From Bacteroidota bacterium (GTDB lineage Bacteria > Bacteroidota > Bacteroidia > Bacteroidales > VadinHA17), in contig JADFQJ010000005.1 in assembly GCA_022561875.1 (NCBI GenBank), forward strand, positions 1 to 64,000: a stretch of 64,000 bases of DNA, written 5' to 3'. Below, piece after piece: positions 18,209 through 27,235 of this stretch. Position numbers and translations under genes: made by a program. Positions within the stretch are counted from its first letter, which is position 1. Each line of letters opens with the position of its first letter. Below the pieces are notes generated by a model, which searched no databases, had not been told where the DNA came from, and worked only from the letters and a program-made list of their open reading frames with translations.

Positions 18209-18902
18209 CCCCGGAAAATTCGATAGGTTTATTATTTGTAAGTCGAAAACTAAGGCAGGTTATCTTTTCTCCTTCCTCAATAAATCGTTTTTCATAAAAA
18301 GTTTTTATCTGCAGGTTTTCGTCCGATATATCTGCACTATACAGATCCGGCGTTGAATACAACAATTCCAGGTTGTTTTTTTTGATAATATCCAGTGTAT
18401 ATTGAAACAGGGAATGGTTATCTGTTTTCAGATTGATTATTCCTTCAGGGGTTAATAATTCCTTATATGAATTGAGGAACTGTGGATTTGTAAGTCGTTT
18501 CTTTTCCCTGCTTTTTTTAGTCTGTGGATCGGGAAAGGTAAGCCAGATTTCGCTTATTTCATCTTTACTGAAAAAAGAATTGATTAGTTCAATACGGGTG
18601 CGGATAAAACCAACATTTTTCAATTCCATTTCTTCAACTATCCGGGCACCTTTCCATATCCTGGCTCCTTTAATATCAATTCCAATAAAATTTTTATTCG
18701 GAAATTTTTTCGCCAGGTTAATGGTATATTCCCCCTTTCCACAGCCCAGTTCGAGCACTATTGGCAGGTTGTTTTTAAAGAACTTCTCAGACAATTTGCC
18801 TTTCAACAAGTGATCTTTTTTATAAACATCCTCAAATGCGGGCTGAATAACATGGGCGAAATCCTTTATTTCAGTCCATTTCCGTAATTTATTTTTTCCC
18901 AC
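18201..18902 (-). CDS. trmB: tRNA (guanine-N7-)-methyltransferase
   Basis: Makes m7G46 in tRNA using S-adenosylmethionine. The 233-aa protein has the SAM-binding motif VLELGCGKGEYT (residues about 49-60) and FIGIDIKGARIWKGA. The catalytic/tRNA signature IWLTFPDPQTKKSREKKRL is followed by the C-terminal LKTDNHSLFQYTL segment. It lies in a tight minus-strand unit: its start meets the gldH stop (1-nt overlap) and its end overlaps the ATL gene. Confidence 0.95.
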   Translation of the reverse strand: MGKNKLRKWTEIKDFAHVIQPAFEDVYKKDHLLKGKLSEKFFKNNLPIVLELGCGKGEYTINLAKKFPNKNFIGIDIKGARIWKGARIVEEMELKNVGFIRTRIELINSFFSKDEISEIWLTFPDPQTKKSREKKRLTNPQFLNSYKELLTPEGIINLKTDNHSLFQYTLDIIKKNNLELLYSTPDLYSADISDENLQIKTFYEKRFIEEGEKITCLSFRLTNNKPIEFSGDD

Positions 18903-19390
18903 TATTTTTCGATTTCAGCAATTTGCGCCTTTTCAATTCTAAGTCCGATATCATAAATTTCTTTAAGATGTTCAGTCCGCATTGCCTGTTCAAACTCAAA
19001 AGAATAGTAACCCGAAACGGGAAATCTGATATTTTGTTTATATAGCACCCTTAATTCATGAATATCTCCCCAGCCGCTACCATACCATTTCCCTCTATTA
19101 TCAGCAAGAATACAATCGACTGTATCGCGTATCCATTGGCCGGTTGGCGAAGTAGTGGTTAAAAAAATGTATAGATTACGGTAAGAATACCCGGATCCGT
19201 TACGGATATTTATATAAATATTATGAGGAGTGACAGTATCAGTTAGAAACACTCGAAACACAGGCTTATGATCCACTTTCCAAACATGGAGAGGGATCTC
19301 TGTAAATTCCTCATATACCCTGTCAGGATCACAGGAAACAATGGCTAACAGGGCAATAACGGCAAATAGATAAATCCGCTTACTTTTCAT
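18902..19390 (-). CDS. gldH: gliding-motility lipoprotein GldH
   Basis: Lipoprotein required for gliding in Flavobacterium and conserved across many Bacteroidetes with a T9SS. The ATG at 19390 gives 162 aa with a clear signal peptide and lipobox ending in Cys20 (ALLAIVSC). An upstream in-frame start at 19501 would place this inside ricT and destroy the signal peptide. The family body is recognisable: FTEIPLHVWKVDHKPVF, YRNLYIFLTTTSPTG, DTVDCILADNRGKWYGSGWGD. It overlaps the ricT-like gene end by 11 nt; the ricT-gldH order is common in the phylum. Confidence 0.88.
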   Translation of the reverse strand: MKSKRIYLFAVIALLAIVSCDPDRVYEEFTEIPLHVWKVDHKPVFRVFLTDTVTPHNIYINIRNGSGYSYRNLYIFLTTTSPTGQWIRDTVDCILADNRGKWYGSGWGDIHELRVLYKQNIRFPVSGYYSFEFEQAMRTEHLKEIYDIGLRIEKAQIAEIEK

Positions 19391-20522
19391 TCCTTGGTTT
19401 CCATTTTCTCTTTTTTCTTTTCGATCTCTTCCTCGCAGGTTTTGAAGAATTCCTGAACCTGTCAAGACTTTCCTCCCCATCGTCACTTTTAAATACTTCA
19501 AAAGTATCAGTAAAAGTGGCTTTATCTTCCAGAAATTGAACTTTATGGCCTTTTTTGTTTTCTTCCTGAATAGCAGCTACTCTCTCCACCGGAATTACTG
19601 TAAGATTAACTATTTTCTCTTTATCGAAGGAATACCACATAAGACGTTTATAAATATCCGTTTTCTGGTGATAAGCAACTCCTTTCTCTGTTTCAAGAGG
19701 TATTGATGTGTCCGGAAAATCCTGCTGTGCATCAAGATAGGAACCCAGTTCATAGTTAAGGCAGCATTTCAACTTCCCGCATTGGCCGGCCAGTTTTTGA
19801 GGATTGAGTGACAATTCCTGATGCCTGGCGGAATTGGTTGAAACTGAAACAAAATTTGTAATCCAGGATGAACAACATAGTTCGCGGCCACAAGGGCCAA
19901 TTCCTCCTATTCTTCCTGTCTCCTGCCTTGCTCCAATCTGTCGCATTTCTATTCTTACTTTGAACTCATCGGCAAGAACCTTGATCAATTCCCTGAAATC
20001 AACCCTCCCATCAGCTATGTAATAAAATATTGCCTTTGTATTGTCTCCCTGGTACTCAACATCCCCAATTTTCATATCCAGTTTCATATCTTCAGCCATC
20101 TTTCTTGATTTCAACATAGTTGATTGTTCAAGGGCAATTGCCTCCTCCCATTTTTCCAGATCGGCGGGTTTGACCTTACGATAAACCTTTTTCATTTCTT
20201 CAGTATCTTTCATCCCATTCCCTTTTATCATTCGCCGATATGCCAATTCACCGGTCAGTGAAACAATCCCGACATCATGTCCCGGTGAGGCTTCAACTGC
20301 AACAATATCTCCTGCATTCAACCTCAACTCATTAACATTTCTATAGAAATCTTTTCGTGTATTTTTGAACCTGATCTCAACAATGTTGTTGGCTTTCCCA
20401 CTTTCGGGAATATCCTTCAGCCAATTGCAGCAATCAAGCTTATGGCAAGAACCTGCCATTTGTTGGGATTTATGATGAGTTTCCGACCTGTAGTTCCTGT
20501 TATTCTGTTCGCTGTAATCCAT
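19380..20522 (-). CDS. ricT: PSP1-domain protein (RicT/YaaT family)
   Basis: Cytosolic PSP1-domain protein. In Bacillus the relative RicT (YaaT) works with RicA and RicF on RNase Y-dependent RNA maturation; its role in Bacteroidetes is not settled. The 380-aa protein has an N-terminal cysteine pair (GSCHKLDCCNW), the conserved VEIRFKNTRK and AGDIVAVEASPGHDVGIV segments, and the cysteine cluster GPCGRELCCSSW plus QCGKLKCCLNYE that marks PSP1. A basic tail (RKRSKRKKRKWKPRNEK) closes it. It lies 12 nt after holB and overlaps gldH. Confidence 0.87.
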   Translation of the reverse strand: MDYSEQNNRNYRSETHHKSQQMAGSCHKLDCCNWLKDIPESGKANNIVEIRFKNTRKDFYRNVNELRLNAGDIVAVEASPGHDVGIVSLTGELAYRRMIKGNGMKDTEEMKKVYRKVKPADLEKWEEAIALEQSTMLKSRKMAEDMKLDMKIGDVEYQGDNTKAIFYYIADGRVDFRELIKVLADEFKVRIEMRQIGARQETGRIGGIGPCGRELCCSSWITNFVSVSTNSARHQELSLNPQKLAGQCGKLKCCLNYELGSYLDAQQDFPDTSIPLETEKGVAYHQKTDIYKRLMWYSFDKEKIVNLTVIPVERVAAIQEENKKGHKVQFLEDKATFTDTFEVFKSDDGEESLDRFRNSSKPARKRSKRKKRKWKPRNEK

Positions 20523-20534
20523 TTTCGAAAAAAA

Positions 20535-21668
20535 TTACTGTTTTATCAATTTTGCAAGTCTGTTTGCCATATCATGAAAAACGATTTTCCCGTTAGCATT
20601 CGCTTCAATATGCAAGCAGGCCTGATTAAATTCACTTGCAATTCCGAAAATATTATTTTTATTAATGAATTTTGAAAATTTAACGGAAAAGTCTGATTCA
20701 TACCGTGTCATTCTGATCATTTCTCCAGAGGTTTCCGGATTTATGTTCATAATAAAATTCTCCCGGATAATCCTTAATCCATAATCCAGAAACAGTTTTT
20801 GAGATTCTCTGCCTAATCTGGACATTTCTTCAACCCAATTAAGGAGCCCCAGCATATCACGGACCCAGCATAATCTCATAAGGGCAGTGAATTTCTCAAA
20901 ATGGAGCCTGCTTTCCCCGGTTTTTTCCAATAAATTCAGAGCTTTGAGCCAATTACCGTCAGCCAAATGAGCAGCATCCTTTATTTCAACTTTTTCAAAA
21001 TCATACTTCTGCTTAAGAGCTGAAAAAATTTCCGCCTCTTCCAGCTTAGGTATCTTTATCATCTGAGCACGTGAATAAATGGTAGGCAGAATATTGCCTG
21101 AATTCTCGGTAATCATCAGGAACAAGGTTTTTGAAGGTGGTTCTTCAATAATTTTCAAAAGCTTATTCGCTGTCTGATCATTCATCTTTTCCGGCAACCA
21201 GATTATTACTACCTTAAATTCAGACTCGTATGTTTTCAAACTTAATTTTCGAATTATTTCACTACTCTCTTTTACATTGATAAACCCTTGTTTGTTTTCC
21301 AGACCAATTGCTTTATACCATGCTGCAGGATTCAGGTAAGGATTTTCTATAAATGATTTTCTCCACTCTTCCAGAAATTTATCAGTTAACGGATCTTTGA
21401 CCTTAGGTGTTGATGCAACAGGTAAAATGAAATGCAGATCGGGATGGATCAGTTTTGCATATTTATTACATGAGGGACAAGTCCCGCAGGAATCATCCCC
21501 GCTCCGGTTTCCGCATGATAAATATTGAGCATAGGCAATGGCTAATGGCAGACTTCCTGCTCCTTCAGGTCCGGAAAACAACTGGGCATGGCTTACTCTG
21601 TTATCCTTTACTGTTTTAATAAGTTTCTTTTTAGTCTCTTCCTGACCAATTACATCTTTAAAAAGCAT
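20535..21668 (-). CDS. holB: DNA polymerase III delta-prime subunit
   Basis: Subunit of the clamp loader that opens and loads the beta clamp. The 377-aa protein starts LFKDVIGQEETKKKLIKTV and SHAQLFSGPEGAGSLPLA. The Walker A position lacks the GKT/S lysine, as expected for delta-prime, which does not hydrolyse ATP. A zinc-binding cysteine group (SCGNRSGDDSCGTCPSC) and sensor-like ENSGNILPTIYSRAQ follow. DnaX tau/gamma would have an intact P-loop, so holB is preferred. It is the first gene of the minus-strand run, with a TACCTTTG box 27 nt upstream. Confidence 0.9.
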   Translation of the reverse strand: MLFKDVIGQEETKKKLIKTVKDNRVSHAQLFSGPEGAGSLPLAIAYAQYLSCGNRSGDDSCGTCPSCNKYAKLIHPDLHFILPVASTPKVKDPLTDKFLEEWRKSFIENPYLNPAAWYKAIGLENKQGFINVKESSEIIRKLSLKTYESEFKVVIIWLPEKMNDQTANKLLKIIEEPPSKTLFLMITENSGNILPTIYSRAQMIKIPKLEEAEIFSALKQKYDFEKVEIKDAAHLADGNWLKALNLLEKTGESRLHFEKFTALMRLCWVRDMLGLLNWVEEMSRLGRESQKLFLDYGLRIIRENFIMNINPETSGEMIRMTRYESDFSVKFSKFINKNNIFGIASEFNQACLHIEANANGKIVFHDMANRLAKLIKQ

Positions 21669-21694
21669 GCTGAATATGTTCTTTAATATACAAA

Positions 21695-21702
21695 CAAAGG
21701 TA
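21695..21702 (-). promoter_or_regulatory. putative -7 box (TACCTTTG) of holB
   Basis: Matches TAnnTTTG on the minus strand, 27 nt before the holB start. The -33 position has no clear TTG. Confidence 0.4.
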
Positions 21703-21733
21703 ATGAAATCATTATTAATTCTGATTGCAGATA

Positions 21734-21763
21734 TTGACTTTCCCCTATTTATAATTAATTTTG
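21734..21763 (+). promoter_or_regulatory. Bacteroidetes-type promoter of pgk
   Basis: TTG (21734-21736), 19 nt, TAATTTTG (21756-21763). This is a textbook spacing for the Bacteroidetes primary sigma factor. It would give a leader of about 110 nt that includes the cgcaaag-type repeat at 21780-21850. Confidence 0.6.
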
Positions 21764-21777
21764 CAGTGTTGCATTAA

Positions 21778-21848
21778 GAAAAACTAACCGCAGAGATCGC
21801 AAAGAAGGCGCAAAGTTCGCTAAGAATATTTGTTCTTTGTGTTAACCT
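21778..21848. repeat. cgcaaag-type dispersed repeat in the pgk leader
   Basis: Contains ccgcagagatcgcaaag, aggcgcaaagttcgc and ttctttgtgttaac. Similar wording occurs right after pgk (23078-23115) and upstream of the LuxE-like gene (23795-23830, opposite orientation). Non-coding. Confidence 0.5.
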
Positions 21849-21884
21849 TTAAAAGTATGCTATACTAAAATAAACATAAAAAAT

Positions 21885-23078
21885 ATGAAAACGATTGACA
21901 ATTACGATTTTACGGGGAAAAAAGCAATCATCAGGGTTGACTTTAATGTGCCGATTAACACACAGCTTGAGGTGGCTGACGATACACGGATAAGGGCAGC
22001 GATACCGACAATTAAAAAAATACTTTCTTCAGGCGGATCTGTAATTTTGATGTCGCATCTTGGACGTCCGAAAGGTGAATATGAAGAAAGATTTTCTCTT
22101 AAGAATGTGATCCCCCGCTTGTCGGAATTGCTTGAAACAGATGTTAAATTTGCAAAAGATTGCATTGGCGATGAAACATCCAAAACAGTAAATGAACTTA
22201 AACCCGGAGATGTCCTTCTGTTGGAAAACCTGAGATTCCATAAAGAAGAAAAAAACGGTGAAAAAGGATTTGCCAAAAAGCTGGCAGACTTTGCAGATGT
22301 GTATGTAAATGACGCTTTTGGCACCGCTCACAGGGCACATGCATCAACCACTATCATTGCAAAATTCTTCCCCGAAGAAAAAATGTTCGGATATCTTATT
22401 GGTAACGAATTAAAAAGTATTGATAAAGCGCTGCACCAGCCCGAAAAACCCTTTACTGCCATAATGGGCGGCGCCAAGGTGTCTGATAAGATCCAGGTTA
22501 TTGAAAACCTGCTTGATAAGGTTGACAATCTGATAATTGGCGGCGGAATGACGTACACTTTTATTAAAGCAAGAGGTGGTAAAATCGGTGCTTCACTTGT
22601 TGAAGAAGACAAACTTGATATGGCAAATGATTTGATTAAAAAGGCGGAAGAAAAAAATGTCAGGCTTTATCTTCCGGTAGATAATGTGATTGCTGATAAA
22701 TTCGAAAATGATGCAAAAACAGATGAGATTCCTGTTGATAAAATCCCTGACGGATGGATGGGACTTGATATTGGTTCAAAAACCATTGAAGAATTTTCGG
22801 AAATAATTAAAAACTCTAAAACCATACTATGGAACGGACCTATGGGAGTATTTGAAATGTCAAGTTTCCAGAACGGTACTGAAAGTATTGCCAGAGTAAT
22901 TGCCGAAGCAACAGAAAAAGGCGCATTTAGCCTGATTGGCGGAGGCGACTCGGTTGCTGCAATCAATAAATATAACCTGAAGGATAAAGTGAGTTGGGTT
23001 TCGACAGGTGGCGGCGCTATGCTGGAGTATATTGAAGGCAAAGAACTGCCCGGTGTTAAGGCAATACTGGAAGAATGA
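21885..23078 (+). CDS. pgk: phosphoglycerate kinase
   Basis: Glycolytic enzyme converting 1,3-bisphosphoglycerate and ADP to 3-phosphoglycerate and ATP in the cytoplasm. The 397-aa protein matches the standard length. Motifs in order: RVDFNVPI near the N terminus, [34 protein letters not shown], the hinge and nucleotide-site sequences [11 protein letters not shown] and [19 protein letters not shown], and the C-terminal [14 protein letters not shown] and [10 protein letters not shown]. Monocistronic: it is divergent from holB and followed by repeats. Confidence 0.98.
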   Translation: MKTIDNYDFTGKKAIIRVDFNVPINTQLEVADDTRIRAAIPTIKKILSSGGSVILMSHLGRPKGEYEERFSLKNVIPRLSELLETDVKFAKDCIGDETSKTVNELKPGDVLLLENLRFHKEEKNGEKGFAKKLADFADVYVNDAFGTAHRAHASTTIIAKFFPEEKMFGYLIGNELKSIDKALHQPEKPFTAIMGGAKVSDKIQVIENLLDKVDNLIIGGGMTYTFIKARGGKIGASLVEEDKLDMANDLIKKAEEKNVRLYLPVDNVIADKFENDAKTDEIPVDKIPDGWMGLDIGSKTIEEFSEIIKNSKTILWNGPMGVFEMSSFQNGTESIARVIAEATEKGAFSLIGGGDSVAAINKYNLKDKVSWVSTGGGAMLEYIEGKELPGVKAILEE

Positions 23079-23115
23079 CTCGCAAAGACGCAGAGACGCA
23101 GAGGCGCAAAGAAGA
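23078..23115. repeat. cgcaaag-type repeat after pgk
   Basis: A short array based on cgcaaagacgcagagacgc directly behind the pgk stop. It belongs to the same word class as 21778-21848 and 23795-23830. Confidence 0.5.
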
Positions 23116-23185
23116 GAAAGGTGAAGAAAGAAAAGAAGAGGGGAAAATGTAAAATTTAGAATGTAATAATGAAGAAAGAAAAGAT

Positions 23186-23728
23186 ATGAATAGATTATTA
23201 TTATTGTCTGCTTTGTTACTTTTTGCTTTTTCGGGATGCGAAAAAGAAGAAGGTCCTGATACTTCCGGGGAAGCAACCCTGACATCCGATCGTATCCTGG
23301 AAGGATCAACATATTCAATCTACGGTTTCTCTTTTGAACAGGGGAAGATGATTAAATATAACCCTGCAGGAGAAGGAATAATCCCTGATTTTTTTATCCT
23401 CCCTAAAACAGGAACCGGTGGACAGATAAACGGGGCATTGCTTGATAGTCCAAACCAAAATAAATCGTTCAGCTTAACTGCAGAGTTCAGTGATTCTTTG
23501 CTTGCGTTACAATATTTTGAGCAATATAAAAACGTTATCGATTCCAACTATGTTTTCCTTGCCGATCCGCTAAATGAAAACCAGATATGGACCTTCCGCA
23601 CCAGAGATAATAAATTTGGTAAAATCCTTATAAAAGAAATGAAAGCGTTTGTTAAAAACTCCGAAAACTATGCAGAAACAACATTCCTCTGGGAATTTCA
23701 ACCGGACGGATCATTGGAATTTGAATAG
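23186..23728 (+). CDS. hypothetical lipoprotein
   Basis: I do not recognise a family. The 180-aa product has a signal peptide and lipobox ending in Cys18 (LLFAFSGC), followed by an acidic spacer (EKEEGPD) typical of surface-exposed Bacteroidetes lipoproteins. The mature part looks beta-rich (STYSIYGFSFEQGKMIKY; FFILPKTGTGGQI) and ends with a charged stretch and FLWEFQPDGSLEFE. It lies alone between pgk and the LuxE-like gene with repeat DNA on both sides, so the context gives no function. Confidence 0.75.
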   Translation: MNRLLLLSALLLFAFSGCEKEEGPDTSGEATLTSDRILEGSTYSIYGFSFEQGKMIKYNPAGEGIIPDFFILPKTGTGGQINGALLDSPNQNKSFSLTAEFSDSLLALQYFEQYKNVIDSNYVFLADPLNENQIWTFRTRDNKFGKILIKEMKAFVKNSENYAETTFLWEFQPDGSLEFE

Positions 23729-23850
23729 AGTCCATCTATAAACTTAAAGAAATGAATAATGAAATTTATTGAAATACTGATTCAATATACTTAACGATCT
23801 TTGCGTAATCTTTGCGGACTTTGCGAGAAATTCTTTATTTTCACTTGTTG

Positions 23851-24837
23851 ATGAAAAAATCTAAAGAGAAAATATTCACTGTCCGGTCATCTGAAAATTT
23901 CGAAAAACTGGCGCTTGAAGTGTTTCGATACCAGGCAAAGAATAACGAGACCTATTCAAACTATCTTAACCATCTGGGAATAATCGCCGGCAGTATTCAC
24001 CAGCTCGACCAAATACCTTTTTTACCTATCGAATTTTTCAAAACGCATAAAATAATTACAGGCGAAAATGTTCCCGGAAAAATTTTTACCAGCAGTGGCA
24101 CAACAGGAGCCGGAACTTCCAAACATTATGTAACTGATATAAGCTGGTACAGGGAAAGTTTTACACGGACATTTCAATATTTCTACGGTAATCCCGAACA
24201 ATTCTGCATACTTGCTTTATTGCCATCTTATATTGAGCGGGAAGGTTCTTCTCTTATCTACATGATGGACTACCTGATGAAAAAAAGCAATAACCCGGCA
24301 AGCGGTTTTTATCTTGATAAACTTGACACCCTTGCAGAAAAGATAATCCTTTTACGTGAACAAAACCAGAAGATCCTGTTGTTTGGTGTCAGTTTTGCCC
24401 TGCTTAACCTGGCAGAAAAATATAAGCCCAATCTGTCCGGGCAGATTGTTATGGAAACCGGGGGGATGAAGGGAAGAAAACATGAAATCATCAGGAAAGA
24501 GTTGCATGAAGTACTATGCAAAGCATTCAATACAGAAGTGATCCATTCGGAATTTGGAATGACAGAGTTGTTATCACAGGCATATTCCAAAGGAGACGGA
24601 ATTTTTCATACCCCTCCGTGGATGAAGGTCCTGATAAGAGACAGTTACGATCCTTTTTCATATATTAAGAAAGGACGATCGGGTGGTATCAATATAATTG
24701 ACCTTGCCAATTACAATTCATGCTCATTTATTGAAACCAGGGATCTCGGCCGGCTCCTCCCGGATGGCGGATTTGAGGTCTCCGGTCGCTTCGATTCAAG
24801 CGATGTCCGGGGTTGCAATCTGATGGTGGAAGAATAG
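23851..24837 (+). CDS. LuxE-like acyl-protein synthetase / acyltransferase
   Basis: Member of the acyl-protein synthetase (LuxE) branch of the ANL-type adenylating enzymes. Such proteins activate a carboxylic acid as acyl-AMP and pass it to a thiol. From the ATG at 23851 it is 328 aa; the upstream in-frame ATG at 23812 lies in repeat DNA. The adenylate-binding loop FTSSGTTGAGTSKHYV is at about residues 83-98. Also visible are IPFLPIEFFKTHKII, the HSEFGMTELLSQAY motif and FIETRDLGRLLPDGGFEVSGR. LuxC and LuxD partners are absent, so bioluminescence is not implied; the substrate is unknown. The stop is 8 nt from that of the convergent peptidase gene. Confidence 0.82.
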   Translation: MKKSKEKIFTVRSSENFEKLALEVFRYQAKNNETYSNYLNHLGIIAGSIHQLDQIPFLPIEFFKTHKIITGENVPGKIFTSSGTTGAGTSKHYVTDISWYRESFTRTFQYFYGNPEQFCILALLPSYIEREGSSLIYMMDYLMKKSNNPASGFYLDKLDTLAEKIILLREQNQKILLFGVSFALLNLAEKYKPNLSGQIVMETGGMKGRKHEIIRKELHEVLCKAFNTEVIHSEFGMTELLSQAYSKGDGIFHTPPWMKVLIRDSYDPFSYIKKGRSGGINIIDLANYNSCSFIETRDLGRLLPDGGFEVSGRFDSSDVRGCNLMVEE

Positions 24838-24845
24838 GGAAAAAT

Positions 24846-25985
24846 CTACAACCCGAGCTTCTCAGCGATTTTCTTCGGCACCGCATCCTTATGAACCATA
24901 AAAGCAATTGTATGTAATCTCACAAAAGATTCTGACATGTATAGATATCCGCCAAAATCATTACTATCCGGTCCCCAGGAATTTTTTGTTATAAAATAAA
25001 CAGCGCCGTTCTTATCTTTTGCCATCCCTGTAAGATGCATCAGGTGATCGTCGGTAACAGTATAATTACCAAATGCTTCCTGTCGCATTTCCTGAGTTAT
25101 CTGTTTTTCTTTTCCGGGCTTAACAAAAACCGAATCTTTTACTTCGTCACTCATATCATCCCAGCCGGTTTCAGGAACTATGGCAACACCATTTTTGTGT
25201 GAAAAACCCCTGTCACTTATATCGCCGTCCCATGCAACAGAATAACCTGCTTTAATTGCCTTTTTCATAACCTCGATAAGATCGTCAACAGGCAGGTTAT
25301 AGTACCCATCATACGACCAGTTGTCAGGCACTTCAAGCACAAAGCTTTCATAATATGGATGATGACTGTATGAAGTAAGCTCGATATAATCATCAGGGTT
25401 TATTCCCAGTGTTTCTGCAAAAGATTCAGGGGTATAAGTCTTTCCATTGTAATTAAAAGAAGCCGGTGCTTCACCAAGATAAGCATCAAGAACCGAGCAA
25501 TATGCATCATTCCAAACAGGTGTGGGTTTCCTGCCTTTTATTACACCATCCAGCATTCCTTTAAGAACAAAGGTTTGTTCGCTATGATTGTGTTTTTCCT
25601 GTCCATATACCTTCCCGGAATAAACACTTTCCGGAACTATACCGTTTTCTGCTATCTCATTCAGTACGTCATGCGCCTGACCTCCCTGGCTAAAATTTGT
25701 TTTGCCATGGAATCTTAAATAATTCAATGCTTTGGTTTTAAATACATTTCTGACAAAAAACATTTCCGACAGATCAAACTCCCCTTTGCCCATTCTTATC
25801 AACTCAGTCTCAAGAAATGATGTTGTCGCAAAGCACCAGCATGTTCCTGTGCGATCCTGGCTTTTAACACTTGTGGTTTCCAGAATCTTAATTTGTTTAA
25901 AGTCGAAATTCTCTTTTTCGATCTTTTGCGCTGATACGATAGTTGCCAGCAATGCAATTAGAATAATTGAAGTTAGTTTTTTCAT
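24846..25985 (-). CDS. secreted C1-family cysteine peptidase (bleomycin hydrolase/PepC-like)
   Basis: Papain-like peptidase of family C1B. The 379-aa precursor has a signal peptide (MKKLTSIILIALLATIVSA), so unlike cytosolic PepC it should act in the periplasm or outside. The oxyanion Gln43 and catalytic Cys49 are in QDRTGTCWCFA, the catalytic His is in DDHLMHLTGMA and the Asn in TKNSWGPDSND. A bleomycin-hydrolase-like insertion (FETE-type helices, GGQAHDVLNEIAENGIVPE) is present. Length is somewhat shorter than cytosolic PepC (about 440-450 aa). No T9SS C-terminal sorting domain is visible at the end (PKKIAEKLGL). Confidence 0.88.
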   Translation of the reverse strand: MKKLTSIILIALLATIVSAQKIEKENFDFKQIKILETTSVKSQDRTGTCWCFATTSFLETELIRMGKGEFDLSEMFFVRNVFKTKALNYLRFHGKTNFSQGGQAHDVLNEIAENGIVPESVYSGKVYGQEKHNHSEQTFVLKGMLDGVIKGRKPTPVWNDAYCSVLDAYLGEAPASFNYNGKTYTPESFAETLGINPDDYIELTSYSHHPYYESFVLEVPDNWSYDGYYNLPVDDLIEVMKKAIKAGYSVAWDGDISDRGFSHKNGVAIVPETGWDDMSDEVKDSVFVKPGKEKQITQEMRQEAFGNYTVTDDHLMHLTGMAKDKNGAVYFITKNSWGPDSNDFGGYLYMSESFVRLHTIAFMVHKDAVPKKIAEKLGL

Positions 25986-26112
25986 TTTTATCTCTATTTT
26001 AGTTAATATAAAAATGTTTATGAATTTAAAATTATTCGTTGATTAATAAGTATTAGGCTAAGACTGAGGCTTTTGAAATATATAAAATATCAATCAAATA
26101 TTACTTTTTTTA

Positions 26113-26682
26113 TTAAAATCCGGCAACTCCTCCTGAAACAATAAATTTCATTATTTCTGCAGATGGTGCTTTAATTGGGGTTACATGCTCACTGGGAACA
26201 ATAAACAGTTCACCGGAGAAATTATAGGAATGCGGAAAATAAACTGCAACTTTTTTTTCTTTAATACCAAGATTACTAAGATCTTCCTTCGTAAGAAAAC
26301 CCAGTTTTTCAAGGTTTGAAATTGTATTAACCAGAACTAATACCGGTTTGTTGAATTTCTTTTCCTTCCCGACAAAAGCAGACAGTAAATCCCTGATTGA
26401 AGAATAGATAATCTTTATCAGCGGAGCTTTTTTCAATAATTTTGCAATAAGGAACCTGACAGGTGATGCAATGATGGATTGTCCCAGAAAACCCAGTAAT
26501 GCAATGACTATCAACACAACTAAAAGGTTCATTCCCGGAATGTTTACCGGCAGCAAAGGATCAATATATGTTTTCAGTAAATTATCAATAAACCTGAAAA
26601 CCAGGTAAACTATATAAGCTGTAACACCTATGGGAGCAATAAATAATAACCCCTGGATAAAATAACCCGCAATTTTTTTCAT
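26113..26682 (-). CDS. DUF502 family membrane protein
   Basis: Integral membrane protein of the DUF502 family (related to plant LIKE-COV); function not established. The 189-aa product has two N-terminal membrane segments, at about residues 5-32 (GLLFIAPIGVTAYIVYLVF) and 50-75 (LLVVLIVIALLGFLGQSII). A conserved soluble part follows, with PLIKIIYSSIRDLLSAF and VAVYFPHSYNFSGELFIVP. A GGVAGF-type ending is seen in many homologues. It is one of a small minus-strand cluster with the MmcQ/YjbR gene and yraN. Confidence 0.85.
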   Translation of the reverse strand: MKKIAGYFIQGLLFIAPIGVTAYIVYLVFRFIDNLLKTYIDPLLPVNIPGMNLLVVLIVIALLGFLGQSIIASPVRFLIAKLLKKAPLIKIIYSSIRDLLSAFVGKEKKFNKPVLVLVNTISNLEKLGFLTKEDLSNLGIKEKKVAVYFPHSYNFSGELFIVPSEHVTPIKAPSAEIMKFIVSGGVAGF

Positions 26683-26700
26683 TTGTTTATATTTTTACTT

Positions 26701-27048
26701 TTATTCCAATTCCTTCTGTTTAGATTTTGGCATTTTTTTCACAACCAGTTCATAGGAATGATCGGTTAATTGAAAAACCAGCTTGTCAGGCATCGATCCA
26801 TCCATGTCAATAGTGTTCCAATGCTTTTTGTTCATGTGATATCCGGGCCTTATTGATGGATATTCCTCTCTCAGTCTGATGGCTTTTTCGGGATCGCATT
26901 TCAGATTTACCGAGAAATCTCCGTCAACATCTGTAAGTGCGAACATTTTACCCAGTACTTTAAATACAAGTGTTGTTTCATCAAAAGGGAATCCTTCCGT
27001 AACGCCCGGTTTTGCTAAACAATAATCTCTGAAGATTTCAATATTCAT
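26701..27048 (-). CDS. MmcQ/YjbR family DNA-binding-like protein
   Basis: Small cytosolic protein (115 aa) of the MmcQ/YjbR family, which has a CyaY-like fold related to DNA-binding proteins; molecular role not settled. Family features are EGFPFDETTLVFKVLGKMFAL, CDPEKAIRLREEYPSIRPGYHMNKKHW and the terminal LVFQLTDHSYELVVKKMPKSK. The length matches the family. It is 18 nt upstream of the DUF502 gene on the same strand. Confidence 0.88.
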   Translation of the reverse strand: MNIEIFRDYCLAKPGVTEGFPFDETTLVFKVLGKMFALTDVDGDFSVNLKCDPEKAIRLREEYPSIRPGYHMNKKHWNTIDMDGSMPDKLVFQLTDHSYELVVKKMPKSKQKELE

Positions 27049-27099
27049 GTTAGTTAGTTTAAAGTGCTAACCGGATTTTAAAGCGTAAAAAAGGATTTT

Positions 27100-27235
27100 G
27101 CGAGGAACGAAGTGACGCCTGCCCTCCGCCTTCAGCCTTTCGTCCCCTCGCCCTCTCGCCCCCTCGCCTCTTCGCCCCTTCGTTTTTCTCCTCTTCCTAT
27201 TTACTACCTACTATTTACTTCTTACTTCTTCTTTC
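27100..27235. repeat. pyrimidine-rich intergenic repeat (cctcgccc / ttcgcccc type)
   Basis: Repeats of ccctcgccctctcgcc and cttcttactt words between the MmcQ/YjbR and YraN genes. A purine-rich counterpart that matches as the reverse complement is at 34540-34590. No coding potential recognised. Confidence 0.45.

Noticed and set aside
20535..21668. dnaX (tau/gamma) instead of holB
   Set aside because: The P-loop lacks its lysine (GPEGAGSLPL), as in delta-prime, and the length is too short for DnaX.
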